A model generated the notes under the pieces. The model ran no database searches and was not told where the DNA came from. It was given only the letters and a program-made list of their open reading frames with translations. 10,205 bases of DNA. Source: Bacteroidales bacterium Bact_23 (GTDB lineage Bacteria; Bacteroidota; Bacteroidia; Bacteroidales; Lentimicrobiaceae). The stretch is taken from the NCBI GenBank assembly GCA_001603685.1, contig LUZO01000304.1, positions 1-10,205 on the forward strand, given 5' to 3'. A program made the translations under genes and the position numbers. Below, in pieces: positions 1-5,896 of the stretch; the first letter of the stretch is position 1; every line of letters starts with the position of its first letter.

Positions 1-8
1 TGAGGGTG

Positions 9-16
9 CAAAATTA
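9..16 (-). promoter_or_regulatory. Possible -7 promoter box for a divergent gene left of the window
   Basis: Read on the minus strand these bases are TAATTTTG, a full match to the Bacteroidota -7 consensus TAnnTTTG, followed by GCACCC in the direction of transcription. Transcription would run leftward out of the window. No TTG lies at the usual 19-21 base spacing; the nearest is only 10 bases away. This is therefore a half-supported promoter, and the gene it would serve is not visible. Confidence 0.35.
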
Positions 17-36
17 TAAAAAAATTCAACGGTTGA

Positions 37-70
37 CGATTTGTTTTTAAATAATATTAAAAATAAATCG
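37..70. repeat. AT-rich 14-bp dyad (inverted repeat) in the divergent intergenic region
   Basis: Bases 37-50 pair with 57-70: 13 Watson-Crick pairs and one G-T pair (43 with 64), leaving a 6-base loop at 51-56. The arms begin with CGATTT and end with AAATCG. The element lies between the possible leftward -7 box (9-16) and the rightward -33 box (80-82). It has no following T-tract on the plus strand, so it does not look like a simple terminator for rightward transcription. It could be an operator for one or both flanking promoters, or a transcription end from the left. The symmetry is seen directly; the role is inference. Confidence 0.5.
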
Positions 71-79
71 GCTAAACCC

Positions 80-110
80 TTGATTTTTCGACAAATTTAT
101 ATTACTTTTG
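80..110 (+). promoter_or_regulatory. Bacteroidota-type promoter upstream of queA
   Basis: A -33 TTG (80-82) is followed after exactly 20 bases by TACTTTTG (103-110), a full match to TAnnTTTG. The downstream bases CGCCCC are of a kind often seen after this box. Transcription would start near 115-118, giving queA a long untranslated leader of about 175 bases. No closer box was found upstream of queA, so this is the best candidate for its promoter. Confidence 0.75.
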
Positions 111-290
111 CGCCCCTTTTTGAGACGACAATCAAATATAATCAGAGAGGTGTGCAGACAATATACGGAATGGATTTCCCGTTTTGTTTATTCTGCACAA
201 ACATACAACAATATTTGATAAAAAAAACAGAATTGCCGGTATTCACTGATGATTTTTTGGTGAGTATATTAAATCATAAAAACACGAGGG
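111..290 (+). other. Long AT-rich leader upstream of queA, no gene recognised
   Basis: This stretch of about 180 bases lies between the promoter and the queA start. I see no credible coding region: an ATG at 170 opens a short frame that runs into queA out of register and resembles nothing. A weak hairpin can form between 240-246 (TATTCAC) and 260-266 (GTGAGTA) with a 13-base loop and one G-U pair. No riboswitch or tRNA-like fold was recognised. The four bases GGGA around the start codon are too close to act as a normal ribosome binding site. Confidence 0.4.
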
Positions 291-1346
291 ATGAAACTAT
301 CACAATTTCGCTACCATCTGCCCAATGAATTGATTGCCAAACAGCCGTTAGATAATCGGGACAATGCAAGATTAATGGTGCTTAACCGCAAAAACAAAAC
401 CATTGAACACAAATTGTTTTCTGATATTCTTGACTATTTTGGCGATGGTGATGTTTTTATCTTAAACGACACAAAAGTTTTCCCCGCGTTGCTTACCGGT
501 GAAAAAGAGAAGACCGGCGCTAAAATCACCGTATTTCTTCTCAGAGAACTGAACGCCGAAGCCCGTTTATGGGATGTACTGGTTGATCCGGCCAGAAAAA
601 TCCGTATCGGCAACAAACTTTATTTCGGTGATGACGACTCGCTGGTTGCCGAGGTAATTGACAACACCACCTCGCGCGGCCGTACCCTGCGGTTCCTGTT
701 CGACGGGCCGTATGAAGAGTTCAAAAAAACCATTGAAGGGCTGGGCAAAACACCCATTCCCGAAGAGATTCAGGCTTTGCGCGACATCATACCCGAAGAC
801 AAGGACTGGTATCAGACCATTTATGCTTCGAAAGTAGGTGCTGTTGCCGCCCCTTCGGCCGGACTGCATTTCAGCCGCGAAATCATGAAACGACTGGAAC
901 TGAAAGGCGCTTCATTCGCCACCGTTACGCTGCACGCCGGTGTCGGCAATTTCAGGGCCATTGATGTGGAAGACCTTACCAAACACAAAATGGACTCGGA
1001 AGAGATGATCATTGAAGATGAGGCAGTCAGGATTGTGAACCAGGCCAAGGAAAACCGCAAACAGGTCTGTGTGGTTGGAACCACCACCATGAAAGCCGTG
1101 GAATCGTCGGTAACCATTTCGGGTATGCTGAAACCCTACAAGGGATGGACCAACAAGTTTATCTTCCCCCCCTACGACTTCAGCATTCCCAGCTGTATGA
1201 TCACCAACTTCCACCTGCCGCAGTCGCCCATGCTGATGATGACCGCCGCTTTCGCCGATTTCGATTTTCTGATGAAAGCATATAAGGAAGCCATCCAGGA
1301 GAAGTACAGATTCTTTACCTATGGCGATGCGATGCTGATTCTGTAA
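291..1346 (+). CDS. queA: S-adenosylmethionine:tRNA ribosyltransferase-isomerase QueA
   Basis: This cytoplasmic enzyme transfers and isomerises the ribosyl moiety of SAM onto preQ1 in the anticodon wobble position of tRNAs with GUN anticodons, giving epoxyqueuosine. The 351-residue protein has the normal family length and aligns end to end by motif: LPNELIA near the N-terminus, NDTKV (59-63), YQTIYA (174-179), AAPSAGLHF (186-194), TLHAGVGNF (213-221), the HKMDSEE stretch (232-238), VGTTTMKAVES (262-272), TNFHLPQSPMLMM (305-317) and the C-terminal YRFFTYGDAMLI. The ATG at 291 gives the standard MKLSxF opening. It appears monocistronic: its own promoter lies at 80-110 and a strong terminator follows 20 bases after the stop. 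No other queuosine gene is in the window, as is common. Nothing appears truncated. Confidence 0.97.
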   Translation: MKLSQFRYHLPNELIAKQPLDNRDNARLMVLNRKNKTIEHKLFSDILDYFGDGDVFILNDTKVFPALLTGEKEKTGAKITVFLLRELNAEARLWDVLVDPARKIRIGNKLYFGDDDSLVAEVIDNTTSRGRTLRFLFDGPYEEFKKTIEGLGKTPIPEEIQALRDIIPEDKDWYQTIYASKVGAVAAPSAGLHFSREIMKRLELKGASFATVTLHAGVGNFRAIDVEDLTKHKMDSEEMIIEDEAVRIVNQAKENRKQVCVVGTTTMKAVESSVTISGMLKPYKGWTNKFIFPPYDFSIPSCMITNFHLPQSPMLMMTAAFADFDFLMKAYKEAIQEKYRFFTYGDAMLIL

Positions 1347-1366
1347 AATATTGCTTATGCTACCAC

Positions 1367-1411
1367 ACTGCCACTGAAATGACCGTTTGTTTCAGTGGCA
1401 GTTTTCTTTTA
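1367..1411 (+). terminator. Rho-independent terminator of queA
   Basis: ACTGCCACTGAAA (1367-1379) pairs perfectly with TTTCAGTGGCAGT (1390-1402), a 13-bp stem with a 10-base loop (1380-1389), followed by a T-rich tract TTTTCTTTT (1402-1410). It sits 20 bases past the queA stop codon. It separates queA from the ispD promoter and is the clearest terminator in the window. Confidence 0.92.
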
Positions 1412-1448
1412 GAGCGTCAAAACCAACGGGTTAATTTCCGGAAAACGG

Positions 1449-1480
1449 TTTGCAAAACAGAAAGCATGTAAGTATGTTTG
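1449..1480 (+). promoter_or_regulatory. Bacteroidota-type promoter of ispD
   Basis: TTTG (1449-1452) and TATGTTTG (1473-1480) are separated by exactly 20 bases, matching the -33/-7 arrangement of the phylum's primary sigma factor. Transcription would begin near 1485-1488, leaving a leader of only about 15 bases before the TTG start at 1500. The position between the queA terminator and ispD supports a separate transcription unit. Confidence 0.8.
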
Positions 1481-1499
1481 TATTTCAAACAAGGAGAAT

Positions 1500-2177
1500 T
1501 TGGAACGATTTGTCATCATAGTCGCCGGAGGTTCCGGGCTCCGGATGGGGAGTGAGATACCAAAGCAGTTTCTGCCGCTGAACGGCAGGCCGCTGCTGAT
1601 GCTGACGATGGAAGCTTTTCAGCGGTTTTCGGCGGAGCTTCGGCTGGTGCTGGTGCTGCCTCCTGCGCAGACTGCCCGCTGGCGCGAGCTGTGCAGGGAA
1701 CACCGGTTTGGCATTCCGCATCATCTGGTGGAAGGAGGAGAAACCCGCGGCCAATCGGTGCGAAACGGCCTGGATGCAATTACCGCATCCGACGGGCTGG
1801 TAGCGGTGCACGACGGAGTAAGGCCGCTGGTATCGCATGAAACCATTGCCCGTGGATTTGCCCTTGCCGGCGAGGGAAAATGTGCCGTTCCCGCAGTGCC
1901 GGTCAACGATTCGCTCAGAATGCTGATCGCCGGCGGCAGCCAACCTCTCGACCGTGAAATGGTGCGGCGGATACAGACACCGCAGGTATTTCCCCTGAAC
2001 ACGCTTCGCAAGGCATACAGCCTGCCGGATTTCTCCGGTTATACCGATGATGCCCAGCTTGTGGAAAGGGCGGGCTATGCAATCACCTTGTTCGACGGGA
2101 ACCCGGAGAACATAAAGATAACCACCCCTGCCGACCTGAAAATTGCCGCCGTACTGGCTCAGGAACCCGGGATTTAA
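1500..2177 (+). CDS. ispD: 2-C-methyl-D-erythritol 4-phosphate cytidylyltransferase IspD
   Basis: This enzyme joins CTP and 2-C-methyl-D-erythritol 4-phosphate to form CDP-ME, the third step of the MEP isoprenoid pathway, in the cytoplasm. The 225-residue length is normal. Visible motifs are the nucleotide-binding loop AGGSGLRMG (9-17) with R15 and K22 of PKQF, GGETRGQSV (79-87), VHDGVRPLV (103-111), QTPQ (159-162), TDDAQLVE (182-189) and GNPENIKITTPADL (200-213), whose K206 matches the second catalytic lysine. The start is TTG. No in-frame ATG lies upstream, and an AAGGAG (1491-1496) sits only 3 bases before the TTG, so the start is fixed by the motif at residue 9 and by this site. It is the first gene of a unit with the CDF transporter 28 bases downstream. 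The TTG start may keep expression modest (inference). Confidence 0.95.
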   Translation: MERFVIIVAGGSGLRMGSEIPKQFLPLNGRPLLMLTMEAFQRFSAELRLVLVLPPAQTARWRELCREHRFGIPHHLVEGGETRGQSVRNGLDAITASDGLVAVHDGVRPLVSHETIARGFALAGEGKCAVPAVPVNDSLRMLIAGGSQPLDREMVRRIQTPQVFPLNTLRKAYSLPDFSGYTDDAQLVERAGYAITLFDGNPENIKITTPADLKIAAVLAQEPGI

Positions 2178-2205
2178 ACCATTCGAATAAAGCAACTTTC
2201 CGAAA

Positions 2206-3093
2206 ATGAATGAAACTGGCCACAAACTTGCAAAACAGGAAGCATGGGTTTCCATTGCCGGGAACATCGTTCTTTTCATCGCCAAAATGTGGGTCGGGAT
2301 TATCTCCGGCTCCATTGCCATCATCGCAGATGCCTGGCACACCCTATCCGATTCGCTCACCTCGGTAATTGTGCTTGCCGGCGTTCAGTTCTCCGCCCGG
2401 CCTGCCGATAAGGAGCACCCGTTCGGCCACGGAAGGGCTGAACTGATTGCGGCACTGATAATCGGCGTGCTGCTGAGTGTAGTGGCTTTCAACTTTCTGA
2501 TTGAAGGCGTTCAGCGTCTGATAAACCATCAGGCGGCCAACTATGGATTAGCCGCCATTATTGTAACCGCCATTTCAACGGTTGGCAAGGAAGCAATGGC
2601 CCAATATGCATTCTGGGTTTCGAGGCGTACCTCATCGCGCTCGGTAAAAGCCGACGGCTGGCACCACCGCTCCGATGCCATCGCCTCACTGGTAATTCTG
2701 GTTGGTATATTTGCGGGAAAATACCTGTGGTGGATCGACGGCCTGCTGGGCATCATCGTGGCCATTCTGATCTTCCACGCGGCATACATGATTCTCCGCG
2801 ATGCCATGAATACCATGCTGGGCGACCATCCCGAACCCTGGCTGATAACCCGGATTGACGAAATATGCAGGCAGGAGAGCACCCTCGACCTACTGCCCCA
2901 CCACATCCATGTGCACCGCTACGGCGAACACACCGAACTAACCATGCACATAAAGCTGCCCGACAGCATGACCCTGTTCGACGCCCACGAGATTGCAACA
3001 AAAATTGAAGTGAGGCTGAAAAACGACCTGAATATCATCAGCACCATCCACATGGAGCCGGTGGGTTTTGAACATCCCCGGACAGGAAGCTGA
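2206..3093 (+). CDS. Cation diffusion facilitator (CDF) transporter, probably zinc
   Basis: This is an inner-membrane metal/proton antiporter that exports divalent cations. The 295-residue protein shows six predicted membrane segments (roughly 13-33, 36-60, 79-101, 113-135, 154-172, 176-197) and a cytoplasmic C-terminal domain (about 205-290). The metal site in segments 2 and 5 is H45-xxx-D49 and H153-xxx-D157, the HDHD set known from zinc-selective family members; E. coli YiiP has DDHD at the same numbers. HPFGHG (71-76) carries the second site. H232, H248, H282 and E284 fit the dimer-stabilising C-terminal metal site. It follows ispD by 28 bases with no terminator or promoter between, so co-transcription is likely; the pairing has no obvious functional logic. 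Its stop is 7 bases from the stop of the convergent glycosyltransferase gene. Zinc preference is inferred from the residues, not shown. Confidence 0.92.
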   Translation: MNETGHKLAKQEAWVSIAGNIVLFIAKMWVGIISGSIAIIADAWHTLSDSLTSVIVLAGVQFSARPADKEHPFGHGRAELIAALIIGVLLSVVAFNFLIEGVQRLINHQAANYGLAAIIVTAISTVGKEAMAQYAFWVSRRTSSRSVKADGWHHRSDAIASLVILVGIFAGKYLWWIDGLLGIIVAILIFHAAYMILRDAMNTMLGDHPEPWLITRIDEICRQESTLDLLPHHIHVHRYGEHTELTMHIKLPDSMTLFDAHEIATKIEVRLKNDLNIISTIHMEPVGFEHPRTGS

Positions 3094-3100
3094 AAGCTGC

Positions 3101-4222
3101 CTATTTCCACTTTACCGGAGCCACCAGCCCGGCAAGCGCCACAACAAAAGTATAGATTGCCACCGGCAGTTCGGCGGGAAGAATCAGCCGGTTCAGATAG
3201 TACTTTCCTGTGAAGCGGTTAATGGCCGTAAGCAAGGGAAGATCAGCAATGATTTTCACAAACAGCAGGGCAAGAAAAAGCCAGATTGATTCCGGGATAA
3301 AAATGGCTGTCAGCAGAGTTCCCACAAGGATCAGATTCATCAGAAATACGGCAAGCGCCGATAGAATCAGCGGAATATTCCGGTATGCAGTACTCTTTGA
3401 AGTCCATCTGAGCCGCTGGCGGATAAATCCTTTGAAGGTCGATTCGGGCAGCGTTTTTACAATGGCATCGGGGCAGCGGGCGAAGGTTATCTTATCGCTT
3501 CCATACTTTTTCTGCATTGCCAGCATCAGAAACACATCATCCCCCGATGCCAGATGCATCTGCATGGCATTTTCTTCAAGCTGCCTGAATGCCTCCATCG
3601 AAAAGCCGAGATTTGCGCCGTTGCACATCAGCGGAAAGCCTGCACCTATGGCTCCTGCGCCGGAAACAATCAGCGAGAGAAACTCCAGTTCCTGCAACTT
3701 CCCGAAAAATCCTGACTGGTTCTCGAAGACCACCGGGCCCGAAACAAAAACCGCATCCTTTTCCAGCAATGCCGCAGTCATGGCTCTGATCCAGCCGGGG
3801 TTGGGAACACAATCGGCATCGGTAGTCAAAACAATTTCGCCGGAAGCCAGCTTCAGCCCTTCGCGGAGGGCGGCCTTCTTCCCCGGCGAAGCGGATGAAC
3901 TGTGAACCCTGAAATTCAGTTCCGGATGCCGCCGGATGCAGGCTTCTGCAACCTGAACCGTACGATCACCGGAGTGGTCGTCAACCAGAATCACCTCAAA
4001 CCTGTCGCGGGGGTAATGCTGATTTGCCAAAGCATCCAGACAGGCCTGTATGTTCTTCTCTTCGTTTCTGGCAGCAATGACCACGCTGACTTTAACGGCA
4101 TCCCGGATCTCACGGCAGCCGCCAAGGCCCTTCCATCCAATCCTGAGCAAATACATAAGGAAGACGTAAGCGCCTTCTATCAGAATCAAACCCGCTATAA
4201 TTATTGAAAGTGTCGTTCCCAT
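3101..4222 (-). CDS. Membrane-anchored family 2 glycosyltransferase
   Basis: This is a GT-A fold enzyme that transfers a sugar from a nucleotide donor at the inner face of the membrane; the acceptor is unknown. The 373-residue protein has an N-terminal membrane segment (about 4-27), a catalytic domain beginning VSVVIAARNEE (45-55), the aspartates DDHS (81-84) and DAD (135-137) for donor and metal binding, GDD (227-229) as the likely catalytic base region, and QRLRW (269-273), typical of processive-type and lipid-acceptor GT2 enzymes. Three to four C-terminal membrane segments follow (about 284-308, 312-333, 345-367). The start ATG lies 4 bases beyond the stop of the upstream flippase-like gene, so the two form an operon. 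The product could be a glycolipid or a polyprenyl-linked sugar. The layout also resembles polysaccharide synthases, but it is short for those. The general class is secure; the substrate is not. Confidence 0.88.
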   Translation of the reverse strand: MGTTLSIIIAGLILIEGAYVFLMYLLRIGWKGLGGCREIRDAVKVSVVIAARNEEKNIQACLDALANQHYPRDRFEVILVDDHSGDRTVQVAEACIRRHPELNFRVHSSSASPGKKAALREGLKLASGEIVLTTDADCVPNPGWIRAMTAALLEKDAVFVSGPVVFENQSGFFGKLQELEFLSLIVSGAGAIGAGFPLMCNGANLGFSMEAFRQLEENAMQMHLASGDDVFLMLAMQKKYGSDKITFARCPDAIVKTLPESTFKGFIRQRLRWTSKSTAYRNIPLILSALAVFLMNLILVGTLLTAIFIPESIWLFLALLFVKIIADLPLLTAINRFTGKYYLNRLILPAELPVAIYTFVVALAGLVAPVKWK

Positions 4223-4226
4223 AATG

Positions 4227-5231
4227 TTACAATTTCCCCATCAGTTTGATTCGTTTGATAAAAAACATTCCGATTACCGCCGGAAAAGCGAGGTTAATCA
4301 GCCAGATCATGGTGGAGACCGAAAGGATGGAGGCTGCCGCCGCGGGATCGCCGCCGGCATACAACCCCAGAAAGTAGATGGAAACCGACCCCCGTATTCC
4401 AATATCTGCCAGCGCAACCGTGGGGATGGCCGCCATCACAAAATAGGTGAGCGCTATCAGCATCATCGCCTGCAAATAGGGAATTTCCAGCCCGAACGCC
4501 CAAATCAGCAGAACGAACTGCCCCGAAAATATCAGATATCTGAAAAGGCTCAGCAGCAACACCTGTATCAGATCGCGCCGGTTTACCCTTTCCATTACAG
4601 CCAGATACATGTTGATCTTCTGCCACTGCGGCCTGATCAGTTTTTCGAGGGCGGCCGTAATGACCGGTACTTTATAGAATATCAGGATAATGAGCGTTCC
4701 AAAGAGGATAACAAAAACAATCAGCCCGGCATACAGGAAGTAATGCCAGCGCTCGCTGAAAGGGGCATAGTATTTCAGAAAAAACAGGAGCGCAACCATG
4801 CCCGACAGCAGGGTCACAATCAGTTGGCTGAGGCTTCCGGTGAGGGTCAGCAGCGCACCTTGTATGCGGTTCTCCTTCAGGGTGAAGACGCGGCCGAGGA
4901 ACTCCCCCACGCGGTTCGGGGTGAAGAGGCTGAAGGTGATGCCTGCCATCACCGAGCGGAAAGCTGACGGCAGCGAAACCGGCCCGAGATAGGCGATCAG
5001 CCGGCGCCACTTTACCGCCTCAAGAAACCAGTTGAAAGGCATCAGCAAAATGGCCGCGGCAAACAGTATCCTGAACTCAGGAGACTGCACCCGCACCGAC
5101 AGCTCCTGCCTGAATTGTGCGAAGTTGCCATGCACAAACACCTGCCGGTAAATAAACCAGCAGGAAGCGGCAACAATCAGAATCAGGAACAGATTGTTGA
5201 GTGTTTTCCGTACCTTTGCTGAACCAAACAT
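4227..5231 (-). CDS. Multi-pass membrane protein, lysylphosphatidylglycerol synthase TM / UPF0104 type (flippase-like)
   Basis: The protein has about eight hydrophobic segments and no soluble domain. It resembles the membrane half of MprF and the UPF0104 / AglD-like family, members of which have been tied to lipid flipping or to glycolipid assembly. Family-like features (numbered from an upstream ATG at 5279) are TPNRVGEFLGR (120-130) and the late IPTVALADIGIRGSV loop (285-299). From the start chosen here it is 334 residues. Three in-frame ATGs exist at 5279, 5252 and 5231. I chose 5231 because it puts a short basic stretch directly before the first membrane segment and avoids overlapping ruvC, which starts at 5251 on the other strand; no ribosome site decides the matter. 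No convincing promoter was seen: TACCTTTA at 5322-5329 (minus) is one base off the -7 consensus. It lacks the aminoacyltransferase domain of MprF, so it is not a lysyl-PG synthase. Confidence 0.8.
   Translation of the reverse strand: MFGSAKVRKTLNNLFLILIVAASCWFIYRQVFVHGNFAQFRQELSVRVQSPEFRILFAAAILLMPFNWFLEAVKWRRLIAYLGPVSLPSAFRSVMAGITFSLFTPNRVGEFLGRVFTLKENRIQGALLTLTGSLSQLIVTLLSGMVALLFFLKYYAPFSERWHYFLYAGLIVFVILFGTLIILIFYKVPVITAALEKLIRPQWQKINMYLAVMERVNRRDLIQVLLLSLFRYLIFSGQFVLLIWAFGLEIPYLQAMMLIALTYFVMAAIPTVALADIGIRGSVSIYFLGLYAGGDPAAAASILSVSTMIWLINLAFPAVIGMFFIKRIKLMGKL
5211..5218 (+). promoter_or_regulatory. -7 promoter box of ruvC, inside the divergent gene
   Basis: TACCTTTG is a full match to TAnnTTTG and is followed by GCTGAACC. 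It lies 32 bases before the ruvC ATG at 5251, giving an expected leader of about 25-28 bases. TTG triplets at 5194-5196 and 5197-5199 are only 14 and 11 bases upstream, closer than the usual 19-21, so the -33 element is poor. The box falls within the first codons of the minus-strand membrane protein. Confidence 0.6.
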
Positions 5232-5250
5232 AGTACCATCATTATCCACC

Positions 5251-5808
5251 ATGGAAGGCGAACGAATTATCCTCGGCATTGACCCCGGAACCCAGGTAAT
5301 GGGCTACGGTTTAATCGTCGATAAAGGTAAGAAAATCGAGCTGATCACCCTTGATGTTTTCAAGTTTGCTTCGAAAGAGTCGCCTGCGCTGAGGCTGAAG
5401 CGGATATTCGCTGCCGTGCTCGGCCTTATTGACCGCTATCATCCCGATGAGCTGGCAATTGAGGCGCCGTTCTACGGAAAGAATGTGCAGTCGATGCTGA
5501 AGCTGGGGCGCGCCCAGGGAGTGGCCATGGCAGCGGCACTCTACCGCGATATCCCCATTTTTGAGTACTCGCCGCGAAAAATAAAACAATCCATCACCGG
5601 AAACGGAAGCTCATCGAAAGAGCAGGTGGCCGGAATGCTTGGCAACCTGATGAAACTGGGCAATGAACCTAAAATGCTGGACGCCACCGACGCCGTTGCC
5701 GTTGCAGTGTGCCACTATTTCCAGAACCGTCAGGTTAGCGGGCAGAAAACCTACTCTGGATGGAAGAGCTTTCTGGAACAGAATCCGGGGAAAATAGCAG
5801 GGAAATAG
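5251..5808 (+). CDS. ruvC: Crossover junction endodeoxyribonuclease RuvC
   Basis: RuvC is the Holliday junction resolvase that acts with the RuvAB branch-migration motor in recombinational repair. The 185-residue protein has the RNase H-like fold: LGIDPG (8-13) with catalytic D11, LAIEAPFYGKN (68-78) with E71, and LDATDAVAVAVCH (143-155) with D144 and D147, which match D7, E66, D138 and D141 of E. coli RuvC. YSPRKIKQSITGNGSSSKEQV (106-126) is the usual DNA-contacting and loop region. The start at 5251 is preferred over an in-frame ATG 57 bases upstream (5194), because the family begins only a few residues before the GIDPG motif and because a good -7 box lies between the two. ruvA and ruvB are not in the window. 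It is a stand-alone gene, divergent from the membrane protein and convergent with the kinase. Confidence 0.97.
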   Translation: MEGERIILGIDPGTQVMGYGLIVDKGKKIELITLDVFKFASKESPALRLKRIFAAVLGLIDRYHPDELAIEAPFYGKNVQSMLKLGRAQGVAMAAALYRDIPIFEYSPRKIKQSITGNGSSSKEQVAGMLGNLMKLGNEPKMLDATDAVAVAVCHYFQNRQVSGQKTYSGWKSFLEQNPGKIAGK

Positions 5809-5896
5809 GCACCTGAAAAGTGGCGTTCCGGCGGAAAAAACCTGAAAGGAAGCCAATCCGGAAGGTAAAAATCACGCATTTCCCAACGAAACAGAT
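5809..5896. other. Short gap between convergent ruvC and kinase genes, weak inverted repeats only
   Basis: TTCCGG (5826-5831) can pair with CCGGAA (5858-5863) across 26 bases, and a small TTCC-GGC-GGAA hairpin (5826-5836) is followed by A residues on the plus strand, giving a T-run at its 5' side on the minus strand only. Neither is a convincing terminator, and nothing coding is seen. Confidence 0.3.

Noticed and set aside
41..328. Plus-strand open frame of 95 codons before and into queA
   Set aside because: It covers the promoter and the dyad, has a composition typical of AT-rich noncoding DNA, overlaps queA out of frame and shows no recognisable domain.
1485..2360. Minus-strand open frame of 291 codons opposite ispD and the CDF gene
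   Set aside because: The opposite strand carries two complete genes with full family motifs. The antisense translation is rich in R, H, Q and P and has no domain.
4224..4967. Plus-strand open frame of 247 codons opposite the flippase-like gene
   Set aside because: The translation is dominated by Q, R, H and D without hydrophobic core patterns, the usual mirror of a membrane protein gene.
5194..5250. Earlier in-frame ATG giving ruvC 19 more residues
   Set aside because: It would put the start upstream of the -7 box at 5211-5218 and place 29 residues before the catalytic GIDPG motif, unlike the family.
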